Source of the DNA: Ptychodera flava
Taxonomy: Eukaryota; Hemichordata; Enteropneusta; Ptychoderidae
Direction of reading: 5' to 3'
NCBI RefSeq assembly: GCF_041260155.1
Contig: NC_091930.1
Span: 14,876,156 to 14,940,155 of the forward strand
Length of the DNA: 64,000 bases
Under the pieces are notes generated by a model. It was not told the origin of the DNA and did not search any database. It saw nothing but the letters and a program-made list of their open reading frames with translations. The stretch's first letter is position 1; every line of letters starts with the position of its first letter. The position numbers were made by a program, and so were the translations under genes. This document shows positions 11,523 through 23,770 of this stretch, in pieces.

Positions 11523-12473
11523 GTGTGTGTACATATACCGGGTATGAACATACATATCTCAAGCATACATATTGCTGTTCTTTACTATTATTGTTGTATT
11601 AATTCATAACTTCACTAAATGCTTCAGTACATATTGTGGCATCGCCCTTCGATCGCTTAGTATTTTATCACTTGAATTTAGCTTTTACTGTGACCTATAG
11701 TAACCCCTTCGTGAGAACGATTCCCTTGTTTATCTTTGAGACTCTTTTGATGTAACCGTTCATCCGCCTTTAGTGAATGTATTGTTTTGACAACTGCTTA
11801 AGGCATTAGCATTGACCGGACGCTATGTTGACAGATGTACTGATGGGAGCGACCTTTCGTGTCTTTCACATCTGCCGGCTGTCGTTAGTTAATTATAGAT
11901 GCACACCAAAGTCATGACAATATGTATAGGATAAAGCCCGAGTACGAGGGCTCTTCTGGTATATAAAGTCCAACCCAACGATAAAATGTCGAGGCCGCAG
12001 GCCGAGACATTTTATCGTAGGGTTGGACTTTATATACCAGAAGAGCCCGAGTACGAGGGTTTTATCCGACTTAAAACTATCGCCCCTAACTGATATATTT
12101 TCGTTTTCAATGTGTTTACGTCAACCGTCCCCTTTGTCAATGTAACATGTTTAGGATATGAATTAAAACTTTTATTTGTGAAATAGCCTTCCAATGTAAT
12201 GGAACGTCCTATAAATGCCCTAGGGCATGTTATATAAATGCCCTAGGGCACAGCAGATTTTGTGTTGCAGCTGGTTTCCACTGTGTTACCAAATTTGAAT
12301 ATTAAAACGTACCAGTTGTCTACAGAATATGACATGTTCACTTTTGATTGGACATTACTTTACTACGGCGCTGTCATTCGTTTCTGGAATTTGGTGACCA
12401 AGGCTTTATGAGTAAATAAAACACCCTGAATTGAGCACTCTGATTGGTCAATCAACAGTAGATAGTTTTTAAG

Positions 12474-12879
12474 CAGATTTAGAGAAGATTTAAGTTGTAC
12501 ACTTTCTAGACAGAGAGGCACTTTACTTCTCTTTTTGACGCATTCCTGTACAGAGATGTAGACGCTCTGAGACTTTGACGTACCGACTTTAGTGAGAAGC
12601 CCAGTCTGTTTGACTGTGGTGGACCACGTCTTTGTAGAACCCGTTGAGAAACTGTTGCGACGCCGAGACGACATTGACCGTGACCGACGCCTATTATTAG
12701 GCTAGTGTGAGACATAGAAGTTTTACCGTGTAACTTATATTACGCAGCTCAATAAAGTGCTTCGACTTAGAGTATATTCGTGTATCAGTAGCCGTCTCTA
12801 CTACCGGACGTTCCTTGCTACACAGTGAAAGTACCCGACGATAGCTACATCACAAAGACGCTACGTGACTATATCAAAA
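12474..12879. other. No feature seen
   Basis: Moderately GC-balanced unique sequence. Two minus-strand open frames (12,363-12,715) overlap in different frames, reach into the foldback arm and resemble no family I know, so they are not called. Confidence 0.5.
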
Positions 12880-13255
12880 AAATTGACTAGCCCCCCCCTT
12901 CTTGTTCTCCACATTTTAGCGACCCCCCTTGTAGCTTTCGATTTTTTGAGTGACCCGCCCTCAGATTCCTCCAACACCCCCAGGTCATAAATAATGACGG
13001 CTCCCTAAAGAAGTATTCTGTGGTTGTTGTACCATGCACCCCACCCAGCCCTAGACATTATTTATCTCGCAGTTTGTAAGTCGCAGGTCGAGTCGCAGGT
13101 CGCAGTTTGACAAACACGTAGAACGCAGGTCGCTGTTGTGAAGTCGCAGGTTACACCTAGGTCTAAATGCCGAAGTCGCAGGTCTCATGTTTCACACTCG
13201 CAGGACGCAGGTCGCAGTTTTGAAGTCGCAGGTCGCATGTCGTGACCGGATTTCC
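12880..13255 (-). repeat. Inverted fragment of the CTGCGAC repeat block
   Basis: Partial reverse-strand copy of the block at about 6,665-7,230. It holds C-rich tracts, AATAATGACGGCTCCCT, CTGCGAC-type minisatellite and the edge motif GTCGTGACCGGATTTCC in reverse order. Confidence 0.75.
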
Positions 13256-13269
13256 ATAGCCATACGTTT

Positions 13270-13858
13270 CTACAGCGTAGCGTCACGCATTTTAATTCAT
13301 AAACCATAGACATTTACAATATCGGAAGACAGCAAAATATTATCAGCTTATAGCAAATATAAAAATAAGTGTAATAAATGAGGAAAATTAAACATCGCAT
13401 GATACGTGACTCATTTGGAATTAACCCACTTTGCACCGACCATCATTGCACCGTCTGTGACACCCGATACGTGTTAGCGGCACAGCTAATAACCCTCATA
13501 CATCTATTTAATCTCCATTCATATACACCAACCACAATTTTTATGCATCCATAAAAAAAGTAATATCGTCCATAATTTCAGTAAAATATACCAAATGTGA
13601 TGGAAACACCAACCATTATTTTTTAAACGCAGTGGCCATAAATCTAATTAAAAATGCAACTATAAGTGTAATACTGATTCAGCGATAATTGTTATACATT
13701 CATGACGTCATCGCCACTCAAGAATTGGCGCATGAACTATTTTTCATTTAAATGTGTAATTATGTACTTCGTTCTGTTTTCGACGGTTGATTGGTATTTC
13801 ACAAACGAAATATTCATAACATCGCTGATTTAAAGCATTCCCGTTCATTATGACATCG
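13270..13858 (+). repeat. Segmental duplicate of 23,078-23,648
   Basis: Collinear with the DNA upstream of sulfotransferase copy C. Shared blocks include TATCGGAAGACAGCAAAATA, ATGAGGAAAATTAAAC and CGACGGTTGATTGGTATTTC. No sulfotransferase coding sequence accompanies it, so it looks like an orphaned flank of a lost gene copy. Confidence 0.85.
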
Positions 13859-14722
13859 TTTGGTAAAAGAACATACGCATGCATAAAAGAATGCACATGT
13901 CTCACCGCCATATAGCTTTCTTTAATTTTTACATAAACATAGTTGTTTTCCGCTTATTCATTGAGGTTGTTACATTTAAGAGCGTGAGGAACAATAAAGC
14001 TAGTTTTGTTCTTTTGAATTGTTACAGTAGTATTAAATTTTGGTTGAAACAAAGGCATTTTCACGGGTTTGTCTATTGTTAATCGTGATTTGGCATAATG
14101 GGATGTTATGGAGAGCCACATGGCGATACGCCCTTAAATTGCACTGCATTGACCTTTTCGCGCGATTCTAGTTACCTATCATTTCATTTGTGGTTTGCTT
14201 TAACGTGCTTTTCAAATCCTCTATCATCGTACCGTTAATCGTTTGATTTATATTGTATTCCCATGTTTCACAGCTTTGGGTTTTGTGTTTGCCATTTGTA
14301 TATCCTCAAGGGGGTTAGAATCGTGAAAGTCATGGTCGCCCTCAGCAGTGAATAGTATGTTGCAAAATTATTAGAAACGTGTCTTTTTGACATTTTTTTC
14401 CACATTGTACCCGGAAAATCATGACAGATCAACACTTTATTGATCTGCTTTCTCTCGGTTTGTACTGTGTCCTGCCATGAACTATTACACTTCACTTCCG
14501 TCTTCTGTCAGGATATTGCCATGGGGAAGGTCGTCTGGATATACATGAAAAGAGTAGAGACTCCGAGTCTTCAAAGTTAACGCCCGTTTATAATAAACAT
14601 ACGTGTAGAAGTTACATGTACATGTCGTCAGGGATATAGAGTTTTGAGGTAGCAGTGTCATATCTCCCCCCCCCCCTCCCGAGCTCGTACTCGTGTTCGT
14701 GCTCCTGAAATTATCGAAAGAT
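13859..14722. other. No feature seen
   Basis: Unique AT-rich sequence with a short C run near 14,667. The open frames here are short and unrelated to known families. Confidence 0.6.
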
Positions 14723-14877
14723 TAATAAAAGCAATAAAGCACACCCAGCGACGGTATACAACGAGATTTTGACCAGTTCACTACATATATGCACGATCGA
14801 CAGCGAGTGAATATAAGAAGTGAACTGGTCAAAATCTCGTGGTATACCGTCGCTGGGTATGATTTATTGCTATTATA
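14723..14877. mobile_element. Hairpin MITE
   Basis: Near-perfect inverted repeat with arms of about 55 bp (core CCCAGCGACGGTATA and GATTTTGACCAGTTCA) around a loop of about 40 bp. It is a compact foldback typical of MITEs. No target duplication could be fixed. Confidence 0.8.
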
Positions 14878-16548
14878 TCATATCAGTATATTGAAATTCT
14901 GGCATGGAACGTCAAAACAATATTTTGCTGTTTGCCAGGACAATATCGTGCTATATCGCGAATATGCCACGGTTCTTTTCGCGTCTCGACCGATCAGATC
15001 GCTGTATTTGCACCATCATATGCCTGTGATATAATGTTTGTTATACAACACTTAAAAGACGTGGTTTGATCAGACGATAGATATGAATTAAAGATAAGAA
15101 CGATAAATCTAATGACCACAAACTTTGAACATCAATACAGCCATTGATCTTCAATGTACATGTCAAAATTCACAGTTATACCCTCTGTTGCACATTGCAG
15201 ACCCATAATGTGTAATTCTCACGTTCATTCAATATCATTCAAACATATGCTGCGTCAAAACCTCGACAACATGATCCTAGTAATAGGTATTAAGCTTGTT
15301 CGTGCACTTTCCGATAATATCGTTTGTATCCAATTTGTATGCAAATCTACTGATTATTAAGATATTAAAGATTTAATTAATAATTTTACTGGTGCCGATG
15401 ACCATATGATGCATTGGCCGCTATGTGAGATAAACTGTACCTTTTTTAGAATCAAATTACACTGTATCATCCAAGCGTGTTACCATGCGCCACTCTGATT
15501 GGAATAAAGCTCATTCCCGTGATCTTTGCTAAAATACTGTTTTAGCAGTGCTAAAATGGGCCCCTAAACCTGCATAGAAGGTTCATGCAGAAACAAATAA
15601 AGGGCGGGGCATTTACCTTGCATGGGAAATTTAGGAGGTGACTGATAAATATCTATATAATTAATAACTGGTTAATTAAATAAATAGTATTTTGGAAACA
15701 CGGTTGTAGATTTTTTTTTTCATTCTCGATCTAAAAAATGATTCACTGCTCGTTTGGCTCTTGCTTTACTTGTCACTGTCACTTTTTGTCGTCTCCTTCA
15801 CTGGAACTTAAGGCCAACAAAACCTGTTTCTTGTCACCGCACGCGTCATTTCAAAACTTGCGCGTCATTTACATAGTCATCAGGACAGCTATCCTTGTTT
15901 GCATGTCCAAAAATGCTGAAAAGAAAATGGAAGTAATGTGCAAATAGTGATAAAAGACAATAACTATTGCATCAATAGTGCCAAACCAGCATTGTTAGGA
16001 ATAAAAAAAGGAAGGAGAAAAAGACTTTTGCTGAATGTCAAGGACTAGAAATATTTGTGGTTTAATGCGTGTGTTGTTGTCAATGTTGAATTCTGTACAT
16101 GTGTGCGTGTTGTCGACTTAATCCCAACTTATAAAAGAATTAATGCTTGGTCTCGGGCGTTGATTTCCGACGTTCGATCTCTCAGACGGTCGTTTTCCAG
16201 CATTTGTTGCTTAAAGTAACGAGAATACCTAAAAACGACGACATAGACACACAAGTTGATATAATACAATAGTACTAACCCCTTGTAAACTCGATGTTTT
16301 ATATATATAGTTGCTTATCGGCTTGTGTTATAGGTCGCGAATGTACCAGACTCTCGTGTGTTCCCACCTTAAGCTTCGGCGGAGGTCATTGCTTAATTTG
16401 AATAAACTGTATATCAAGAATATAGACCAGTACTTTGAACCTTGGAAAAGATTAAACGTAAAGTTTGTTTACCTCAATTCTTGTGTAAATTTGCAAAACA
16501 TGTGTGTTAACGACAGGTTGTATAGTCTGAGACTCCATATTAAAACCA
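14878..16548. other. No feature seen
   Basis: AT-rich intergenic DNA with scattered short open frames and no recognised protein, RNA or repeat structure. Confidence 0.55.
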
Positions 16549-17604
16549 AATATGAACTGAATATGCTCACGTGTTTTACAACAGGTTCATTAATAGTAGT
16601 ACGCTTCACAGAACATGAGATATATGTTATCACTATATGAAGCAGGTTTTTTTTTCAACTTCGCACAGTACTCTCAGAGTTTAATTATTAATTACAAAAC
16701 TTTATTTAATATGCAAATGAGCTGTTAATTAACTTGACACTGCTCAAGCTTCATGGGACAATAAGATATTCATCAGATCAACATTTGTAGCACGTTTTAT
16801 TTAATTTAATGCTGTAATTTTAGAGTAGTGTCACTAATTACAAAGTTCATTAAATATGCAAATAAACCCTAAATTAACTTGACACTGTTCAATGATTCAT
16901 AGCACAATTAAATATTTATCAAATCAATATCTGTAGCACGTTTCACAAAATTTGGTGCCGAAATTTCAGAGTTATATACCTAATTAAAAATTTTATTAAA
17001 TATGCAAATGAACCCTTAATTAACTTTACACTACTAAATGCTTTACAATAGTTAGATATCTGTCGTATCAGTATGTGCAGCAGTTTTCATGACGTTTGAT
17101 GCAGTTATTTCGGAGTTATATGACTAATTATAAGACTTCATGAAATATGCAAATGACCTAACTATTAACTTGACACTGCCTTATGCTTCCAAGTATAATT
17201 AGATATATATCAGATCAATAGTTGTTGCAAGTATCATCAAGTTTGGTGCAGGAATTTCAGAGTTATCTCACTAATAAAAAAAGTTCATTAAATATGCAAA
17301 TGAGAAGGTAATTGACATGACACTCACAGTATCATCATAATGTTCTTAGATTGTCATCTGTGAAAAGTTTCATGAAATTTTGTGCAGTATTTCTTGATAT
17401 ATGTCTACACTGTCATTACCGTCTCCATAGGGAAACCATTGTACGAAAAAAAACAATATTGCATAACTTCATTAATATGCAAGCCACACTTGCAAGTAGC
17501 ATATGGTACCTGTGTACCAAATCTGACTTGAATCCGTTCAGGCGTTTTTGAGTTATCGTGTAAACAGACAGACAGACAGACAGACACACACATACACACT
17601 AACA

Positions 17605-17642
<38 letters not shown>

Positions 17643-17697
17643 CAGACAGTCAGACATCGCTATGACATTAGCCCACGTGTTTACACACGTGAGCTAA
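16549..17697 (+). mobile_element. HINE/pearl-like non-autonomous Helentron, copy 2
   Basis: Same ends and layout as 8,239-9,833 but with fewer internal units of about 146 bp, followed by the GACA/CA microsatellite (17,567-17,650) and the CACGTG hairpin end. The size difference comes from the tandem core, as expected when such arrays expand and contract. Confidence 0.75.
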
Positions 17698-20097
17698 TCA
17701 CACTCCCTATACGTCATAGTATTGTTTTCGGCAGTGTGTTTATTTCCTCGAAACTCCGCAATTTGCGGTGCTTCTGTTAGACAGGCGATCCTGTCAGAAC
17801 CTAATAATAACAATCATTGTCTATTTAGGTTCGAAGCGATTTGAATAGGCTGACACATCCTGTGGGTTACTGGAATGTGATCATTGTGACCCGTGTGGTT
17901 TAAGTCAGAAAAAAAAACCTCGGAGTTTCTTGTTTAGAATCGCCTCGGCCAACGCGAACGGCCTCGGCTATTTTAAACTAGATGGTAAACAGTAGAGTTT
18001 TCAAGGCATTTACGAGTTACTTTTTGTCGGGAGTTTGTTTTTGGGTATCCACCAAAACTAAGGTACCGCCAACTGGTAAATTTCATGAATTTCGCAAAAT
18101 CACAAAACATGTTTTGAAGGCTGATATACCGATTTTTCGTATTTTTGACCTTGATCCAAAATTTGGAGGGGAACTGCCCTCCCACCGGCATACAAGGAAA
18201 ATATGCCCTCCCACTTAATTTTTGATGGCCGCCGCCCTCAAGTATCTATAGTCTGCCCGCTCCCACAACATTTTAAGCTCCCCTGCCCTCTCCCCACTAC
18301 TAAAATTTCCCATTGCCAACTAGATGCCTACTAGGCAACCCAGATCAACGCAAACCGTGGGAGCAGCTGGCAGTATAGCTTGGAACATTACTCCCCTCTA
18401 ATTTAGGTGCTAAAACTCCCTCAAGTTCTATCAACCACGCCGCTTTCCCCTCCCTCTACGTATCTTCTGGTGCCCACTGTCAAAGGTTTTCTCACCGCCC
18501 ACTGAAAATAGTGAAATTATAGATTTTTTCTCCCCGCCCGCTGATTAGTTTTGAAATTTGCCCGCCCGCCGAAAAACGAACACCTTTTTGCACGAACAGC
18601 TCAGTTGGCGGCACCTAAAAACTAAGGAGTTACGTTCGTTAGCCCCCGTTATATGATCGACTGCCCCTGATAACATGATCAACCGTCCTTGTTTTATGAT
18701 GGACTTGGTGTAACTAAATCTAGCGACTGATACTATATTAAGTGACTCTCATGATAAGTCGAGCATCGAACTAGTAACGTTTGTCTTTTCTGTATTATAA
18801 TCGGTATCTAAAAAGAAAGACCTCCATTAGCCACGGAACATCGGATATTAACCAAGCTCGTTCATGAATACGGTAAAGCAGGGGCTTGGATAAGCAACCG
18901 CTCCTTGATATCAATACTGACTATAGGGCCACAAAGGCTCGGCGGAATATCAAACCAATTTTCCCCTTACTGACAATCGGCCGACGTTGATGTTTCGGTC
19001 GTGTGCTTTGTGTTTTGAGTTAAGAAATACAGATTACATTTGTTTTGAAATAGAATATTTAAAAATCATCCGCTAATTGCGCGATGGATGCCTTCACATA
19101 AGTTGACATTTAATCTCCCGACAGCATTGTCACCTCCACGTGTTTTATTTCACATCTATTCTCAGATATGAACACTTTTTCCCGTGATTCCGTGTTGTCA
19201 GTGAATAATAACACAGTCTTAGTCCTTTGCTTGTGAGACTTCAAGCTTACTTTAATTGACTTAAAATCCCAGCTTGTTATGTTGTTTGTTGTGCCAACAA
19301 AAGCAATTAACACGACTGGAACCAATTTAGGATAATCGGATTTTCATATTTTGCAATTTTTTAAAAAGTGTTATATGCCATATAGCTGAAAGTTGCAATA
19401 TCGCAAATTGTCCAAAAAAAGTGTGTAATATAAAAACAAAAGCAGACGAGATAACATTTGAAGATTAATCGACATTACTTCACCATCCAATTATCCCAAA
19501 TTAGTTCAAATCGTGTTAATTTAAAAGACTCTGCACACATCAAAAAATTCATATCATTATTTATCGACCTTGGATCACAGTGCTAATTTCGTTCAAAATC
19601 CAATTATCGGTGAACGAAATATATGTTTGTGAACAGATTGACATGATTACTATAATTTTCGGTTATGCACTAGAACGGATAAAAAACACCAGATGCCGTG
19701 TACAATTATTATTTACGTTTCATCGGTAAATTATTGGGCTTCCAATGGTTGAAACAATTCTGTTTTCTCCGCTGTCGGTTGCACTGACACTATAAACGGT
19801 TTGCAAAATTATTACAAGAACCTTTCTCTGAATATAGCACTTCCTACTATAGATTTTAGCGTCAATACTGTCGACCATGTTTGATATGCAATGTGACTGC
19901 AACAGATACACGATTGAAATTTACAAATCTCTGCTGGAAATAATTTTCATGAAATCGCTTCAGTAATCAAATTGGATTGAAAGTATGGGAGAGAAGGATA
20001 GATAGAACTTATTCAATAGCATTTACTTGCGTCGGACACACTAGTGATACAGAATAATTGCGAGAACCCTTGTTTACAAGGAAGGGCCGTTTATATT
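17698..20097. other. Non-coding interval with a C-rich stretch
   Basis: No supported gene. From about 18,160 to 18,600 the plus strand is rich in short CCCGCCC/CCCTCCC words separated by AT-rich DNA, possibly an old repeat. The remainder is unremarkable AT-rich sequence. Confidence 0.5.
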
Positions 20098-20458
20098 CTT
20101 TTAAGGTAGTATGTGCCTCGAAAGTGAAGGACTTAAAAAACTTTTGCTCAAACGTTCCTTGAGGAATCTTTCAACCATTCTCATTCAAAATCAAGAATAA
20201 AAATTATGTGTCACCTTGAAAATTTTGGTACTAGGGAAACATATAACCCAATATTTACCGATATTTAAAATTCAAAATGGCCGCCATCTCTGTGTTAACT
20301 CTATGAAATAATTTTCGAATTTTGAGAAACTAAGGCGGCAAAAGTTTTCTTACACCAAGAGCTTTAAAATGAACCCCAACAAGTGGTATATCAGAACAGA
20401 ATTGTGAAAGTTTGCGAGTCAAAATCAGTGTCCCCGAGGCGCGATCTACCTTAAAATG
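20098..20458 (+). mobile_element. AAGGTAG-ended MITE, best copy
   Basis: About 360 bp bounded by TTTTAAGGTAG and CTACCTTAAAA, with further inverted matches just inside (GCCTCG/GAGGCGC). Internal landmarks are TTCAAAATGGCCGCCATC, TGTGTTAACTCTATG and AAAATGAACCCCAACAAG. The same landmarks recur at 42,813-43,159 (minus), 50,518-50,790, 51,312-51,735 (minus) and 54,143-54,455, with partial matches at 37,010-37,218 and 49,945-50,130. No coding sequence. Confidence 0.75.
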
Positions 20459-21104
20459 TCATGAAAAGCTTCCTACAAGCAGACCCTACATATTGTACAC
20501 GCACCCACAAACCCGAATGGAAGTATCAGATGAACTACCATAACATGTAAACAACCTGTGTACACAATATATGTGTCTACCAAGGTGCAAGGTCACAAGC
20601 TATAACGGCCATCGATAATTATTACACTTTTACATGTCAGTCACATGAGGCAAACCGCGATAACCTCTGTTGTATTTTGTTCAGAGAGCTAAAAGAAGTT
20701 CATACAATTTATCCGCAAACCCATAAGGGATGTTACTACAGCCTAGCGACTGTGCGGTGACATCGATGAAACTTAATACACTCGACACAATGTCTGCTTA
20801 TCTTCAAAACTCAGACGACACGCTCTGAAATACGAACGCAAAGCGTACAGTTCTAAATACTATATACAAAACACATCAGAAGTGTGAATAAATCTAACCT
20901 TACCTTGTTTTGGGTGACGAGCGGAAAGTTCTCTCGAATTTAAGGACTTGCTAATGTATAAAGTTCTTTGGGTGTGAATAATGGCTATATCGGCTTACAT
21001 CGCCGACAGATCTAGACAAGCCACTGGGAAAATAAATCAGTCCCCCTGGGGTCGGAAGGAAGGTTTTTTTTTGTGCAACGGTTTACCTTATTTGATTTGA
21101 TTAA
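20459..21104. other. No feature seen
   Basis: Unique AT-rich DNA between the MITE and the 3' flank of sulfotransferase copy C. Confidence 0.6.
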
Positions 21105-21421
21105 TTTTGACTGTGATATTTCAAATAAAGATATCAACTCCAAACCGTCTGATTGCTTTCTTTATTACTACAAGTAATTTATTTTACTACGTGTTTGACG
21201 GCTGTGGTGTTGACTTAATCAATTAATCCGCTGATACGGACAGCGGATTAGCAAGTTGGTAATGTTTTCGAGCAATTACAGTGGTGTATACACAAGTTGG
21301 AGAGGAGATAAGAACTTGTCGGTAATATATAAAGCAGTCAGACGGTGTGGAGTCGAAATCTTTATTTGAAATACCATAGTTCAGTCAAAATTAATACAAT
21401 TACTTGTAGTGATAAAGAAAG
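21105..21421. repeat. Inverted repeat pair beside the microsatellite
   Basis: The blocks ATTTCAAATAAAGAT, ACCGTCTGA and ACTACAAGTAATT occur on the plus strand at 21,108-21,185 and on the minus strand at 21,332-21,421, with internal rearrangement. The second copy abuts the ATGT run. Confidence 0.7.
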
Positions 21422-21550
21422 TATGTATGTATGTATGTATGTATGTATGTATGTATGTATGTATGTATGTATGTATGTATGTATGTATGTATGTATGTAT
21501 GTATGTATGTATGTATGTATGTATGTATGTATGTATGTATGTATGTATAC
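21420..21550. repeat. (ATGT)n microsatellite
   Basis: About 130 bp of near-pure ATGT, ending about 75 bp past the stop of sulfotransferase copy C on the minus strand, as in copies A and B. Confidence 0.97.
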
Positions 21551-21623
21551 AGGTGTGCATGTAACTATGTAACAGTGTAACAATGTGAAAAAATGAACAC
21601 AATTGCAAAATGTTTTACATTCT

Positions 21624-22813
21624 TCATTCGAAGAGCACGGGTTCTAATAATGATGCAGACGTGTTGATAAGCTCAGATTCCCGCTTAATGAGTTTGTACC
21701 CAAGTGCTTGCATGACGTCATTGCAAGCGCTTTGTACCAGTTTTACATCGTCTATGCTTAAATCTGACCTCCAGGCCAGCGCCGAACTGGTCGAGTTTCT
21801 TTTCATGTCATGGGATCCCCTCTTTGCGTTCTCCTTGCTCTGAGTATTGTCAGCGATCCACTTCAGTACGTTTTCGGTTGCTCTGATTCCAAATGTTTTG
21901 TAAAGTTCCAAAGCCTTCTGCGTCACGTTCGTCACGACGTCCTCGTATCGCAGCACGACAATTCGTCTCCTCGCCCGCGATGTGGCCTTTCTGAAAGCAG
22001 CTAGGTTGCGCTCAAGCCACTTGCAGTAGTCGTGCACGTTGTCCGGGTGAAGTTCGGTTGTAGTATCGTTCAAAGGCTTGGCGATACCGAGCTCGTACAA
22101 TGTTTTGTGCACCGGGTTGATAAATTTGAAGTATTTTCTGGACGAGGCGACTGCCCTTGGGTCACGAGCGAGCAGGACCACCTTGAAATCGAAACACTCT
22201 TGGTGCAGCATCGGCATCAGATTGTTCAGATCTTCAACGCGTATGCTTTTAATAACCATGACGTCGTACTTTAGACATTCCTCTTTGAGGTCAGAAAATG
22301 AGACATTTGTGCACCGTTTGTATCGTTTACATATCTTCTGCAAAGCCTTACTTTGCGAGATATAACCATTCCACCTTCGAAAATGATACACGTAGTAGGT
22401 TAAGAAATCACAACGATAGATGAAGTTGTGTAGCAATTCTGCCGACATATTGGCGCGATAAGTTTCCGGTATTACATTCATTTTCACCATATCTGAAACC
22501 ACACGCAGCGGCTCGAATAGGTAGAAAACGTTCGGGTTCTGATTGAAAAGCTCACCAATGAAAGTGGAGCCAGTCCGGGCTTTGGCGACGAAGAGGATGC
22601 GCTTTCGGGGAGTCGACGACGGACAGGCCGAGCACTGAGGCGGCACTCTCCCTGAGTTAGTGGCCGTGGTATCTCCTGATACAAACAAACGAGATGCATA
22701 CCTGTTCGCGGCGACACGATACGGGTTATAGGCTCTGCTGAATAGGATAATGCAAGAAGCCGTGACGAGACAGGCTAACACAACAGAACAGGCCTTTTGA
22801 ATATTGACGCCAT
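21624..22813 (-). CDS. Carbohydrate sulfotransferase copy C (best preserved)
   Basis: Open from the N-terminal membrane anchor to the stop at 21,624, about 395 residues. A hydrophobic signal-anchor ([11 protein letters not shown]) and a Ser/Thr-rich stem are followed by the PAPS 5' motif [16 protein letters not shown] near residue 80 and the 3' motif [13 protein letters not shown] near residue 215. N-glycosylation sites include NVSF, NVTQ and NSTS. Family knowledge points to a type II Golgi 6-O-sulfotransferase of the CHST1/3/5/7 group; the acceptor sugar cannot be decided. The ATG conserved with copy B lies at 22,813, but one base appears to be missing about ten codons later, so the long frame has no upstream ATG, only GTG. 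Either the base is an error, an upstream exon supplies the start, or this copy is also damaged. It is probably single-exon like its relatives, and its 5' flank matches copy B. Confidence 0.8.
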
Positions 22814-23077
22814 CTCGCAAACGTAAAGGAGTTGCCACTCTCTCTTTCTCTTAGCTTAGCCTCTATCACGTAGTCATACACTCTTATGAATCGATCCCAA
22901 AGGTCCCCGTAGAGTATTGTGGGATTACCGCTAATAAAGTGTGCTTGTGATGTGTGTGCAAATTGATATAGAATTGAGATAGTGCTGTTAAAATTGTTGA
23001 CGTTGGTGTCAACAGCTGCTATAAGCATTAACCTTTAAGTGTAATAAATTGCCTCCGTCTCCGGGCCGTCTCACGAA

Positions 23078-23648
23078 CGTAGCGTCAAGCATTTCGATTC
23101 ATGATCCATAGACATTTGGGATATCGGAAGACAGCAAAATATCATCAGCTTACAACAATTGATAAAAATCATTGGAATAAATGAGGAAAATTAAACACCG
23201 CATGATAAGTGACTCATTTGGAATTAACCCACTTTGCACCGACCTGTGACATCCGATACGTGTTTGCGGCCTAGCTCCTCCGCACAGCTAATAACCCTCA
23301 TACATCTATTTAATCTCCATTCATTTACGCCAACAACAATTTTTCTATGCATCCAAAAAAAAGTATTATCGTCCATTATTTCAGTAAAATATACCAAATG
23401 TGATTGAAACACCAACCACTATTTTTTAAACGTAGTGGCCATAAATCTAATAAAAAAAAATAAATGTAAGTGTGATACTGATTCAGCGATAATTGTTATA
23501 CATTCATAACGTTACTGCTACTCAAGAATTAGCGCATAAAATATATTCATTTAAATGTTAGTTTCTGTTTTCGACGGTTGATTGGTATTTCACAAACAAA
23601 GCATTCATAACATCGCTGATTTAAAGCCTTCCCGTTCCTTATCACATG
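23078..23648 (+). repeat. Segmental duplicate of 13,270-13,858
   Basis: DNA upstream of sulfotransferase copy C, collinear with 13,270-13,858 with modest divergence and small indels. No gene is seen in it. Confidence 0.85.
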
Positions 23649-23770
23649 ATAGCGAGCACGCGTGCGTGAGTGCTTCACGAACTCTAAAACGTGTGGAGCG
23701 GTACCGGTCTCAGTAAGAAAATGTAACAACTAGCTGGCTATTGAACATCCATGGCCAGTAGTCAAGAATA

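Larger units (their letters stand above)
10241..12473. repeat. Foldback element with about 0.55 kb arms
   Basis: Outer ends CTTAAAAACTATCTACTGTT and its reverse complement. The left arm is 10,241-10,299 plus 10,854-11,335; the right arm is 11,925-12,473. The arms share long blocks (for example GCCCTAGGGCA and CGAGTACGAGGG). The inner edge of each arm holds a smaller palindrome reading GAGGCCGCAGGCCGAGACA. The spacer contains a long TA run. No transposase is seen. The left arm is interrupted by another insertion. Confidence 0.85.

Noticed and set aside
18000-18600. C-rich words suggesting a promoter or G-quadruplex region
   Set aside because: The words are spread irregularly in AT-rich DNA with no adjacent gene; an old repeat is a simpler reading.
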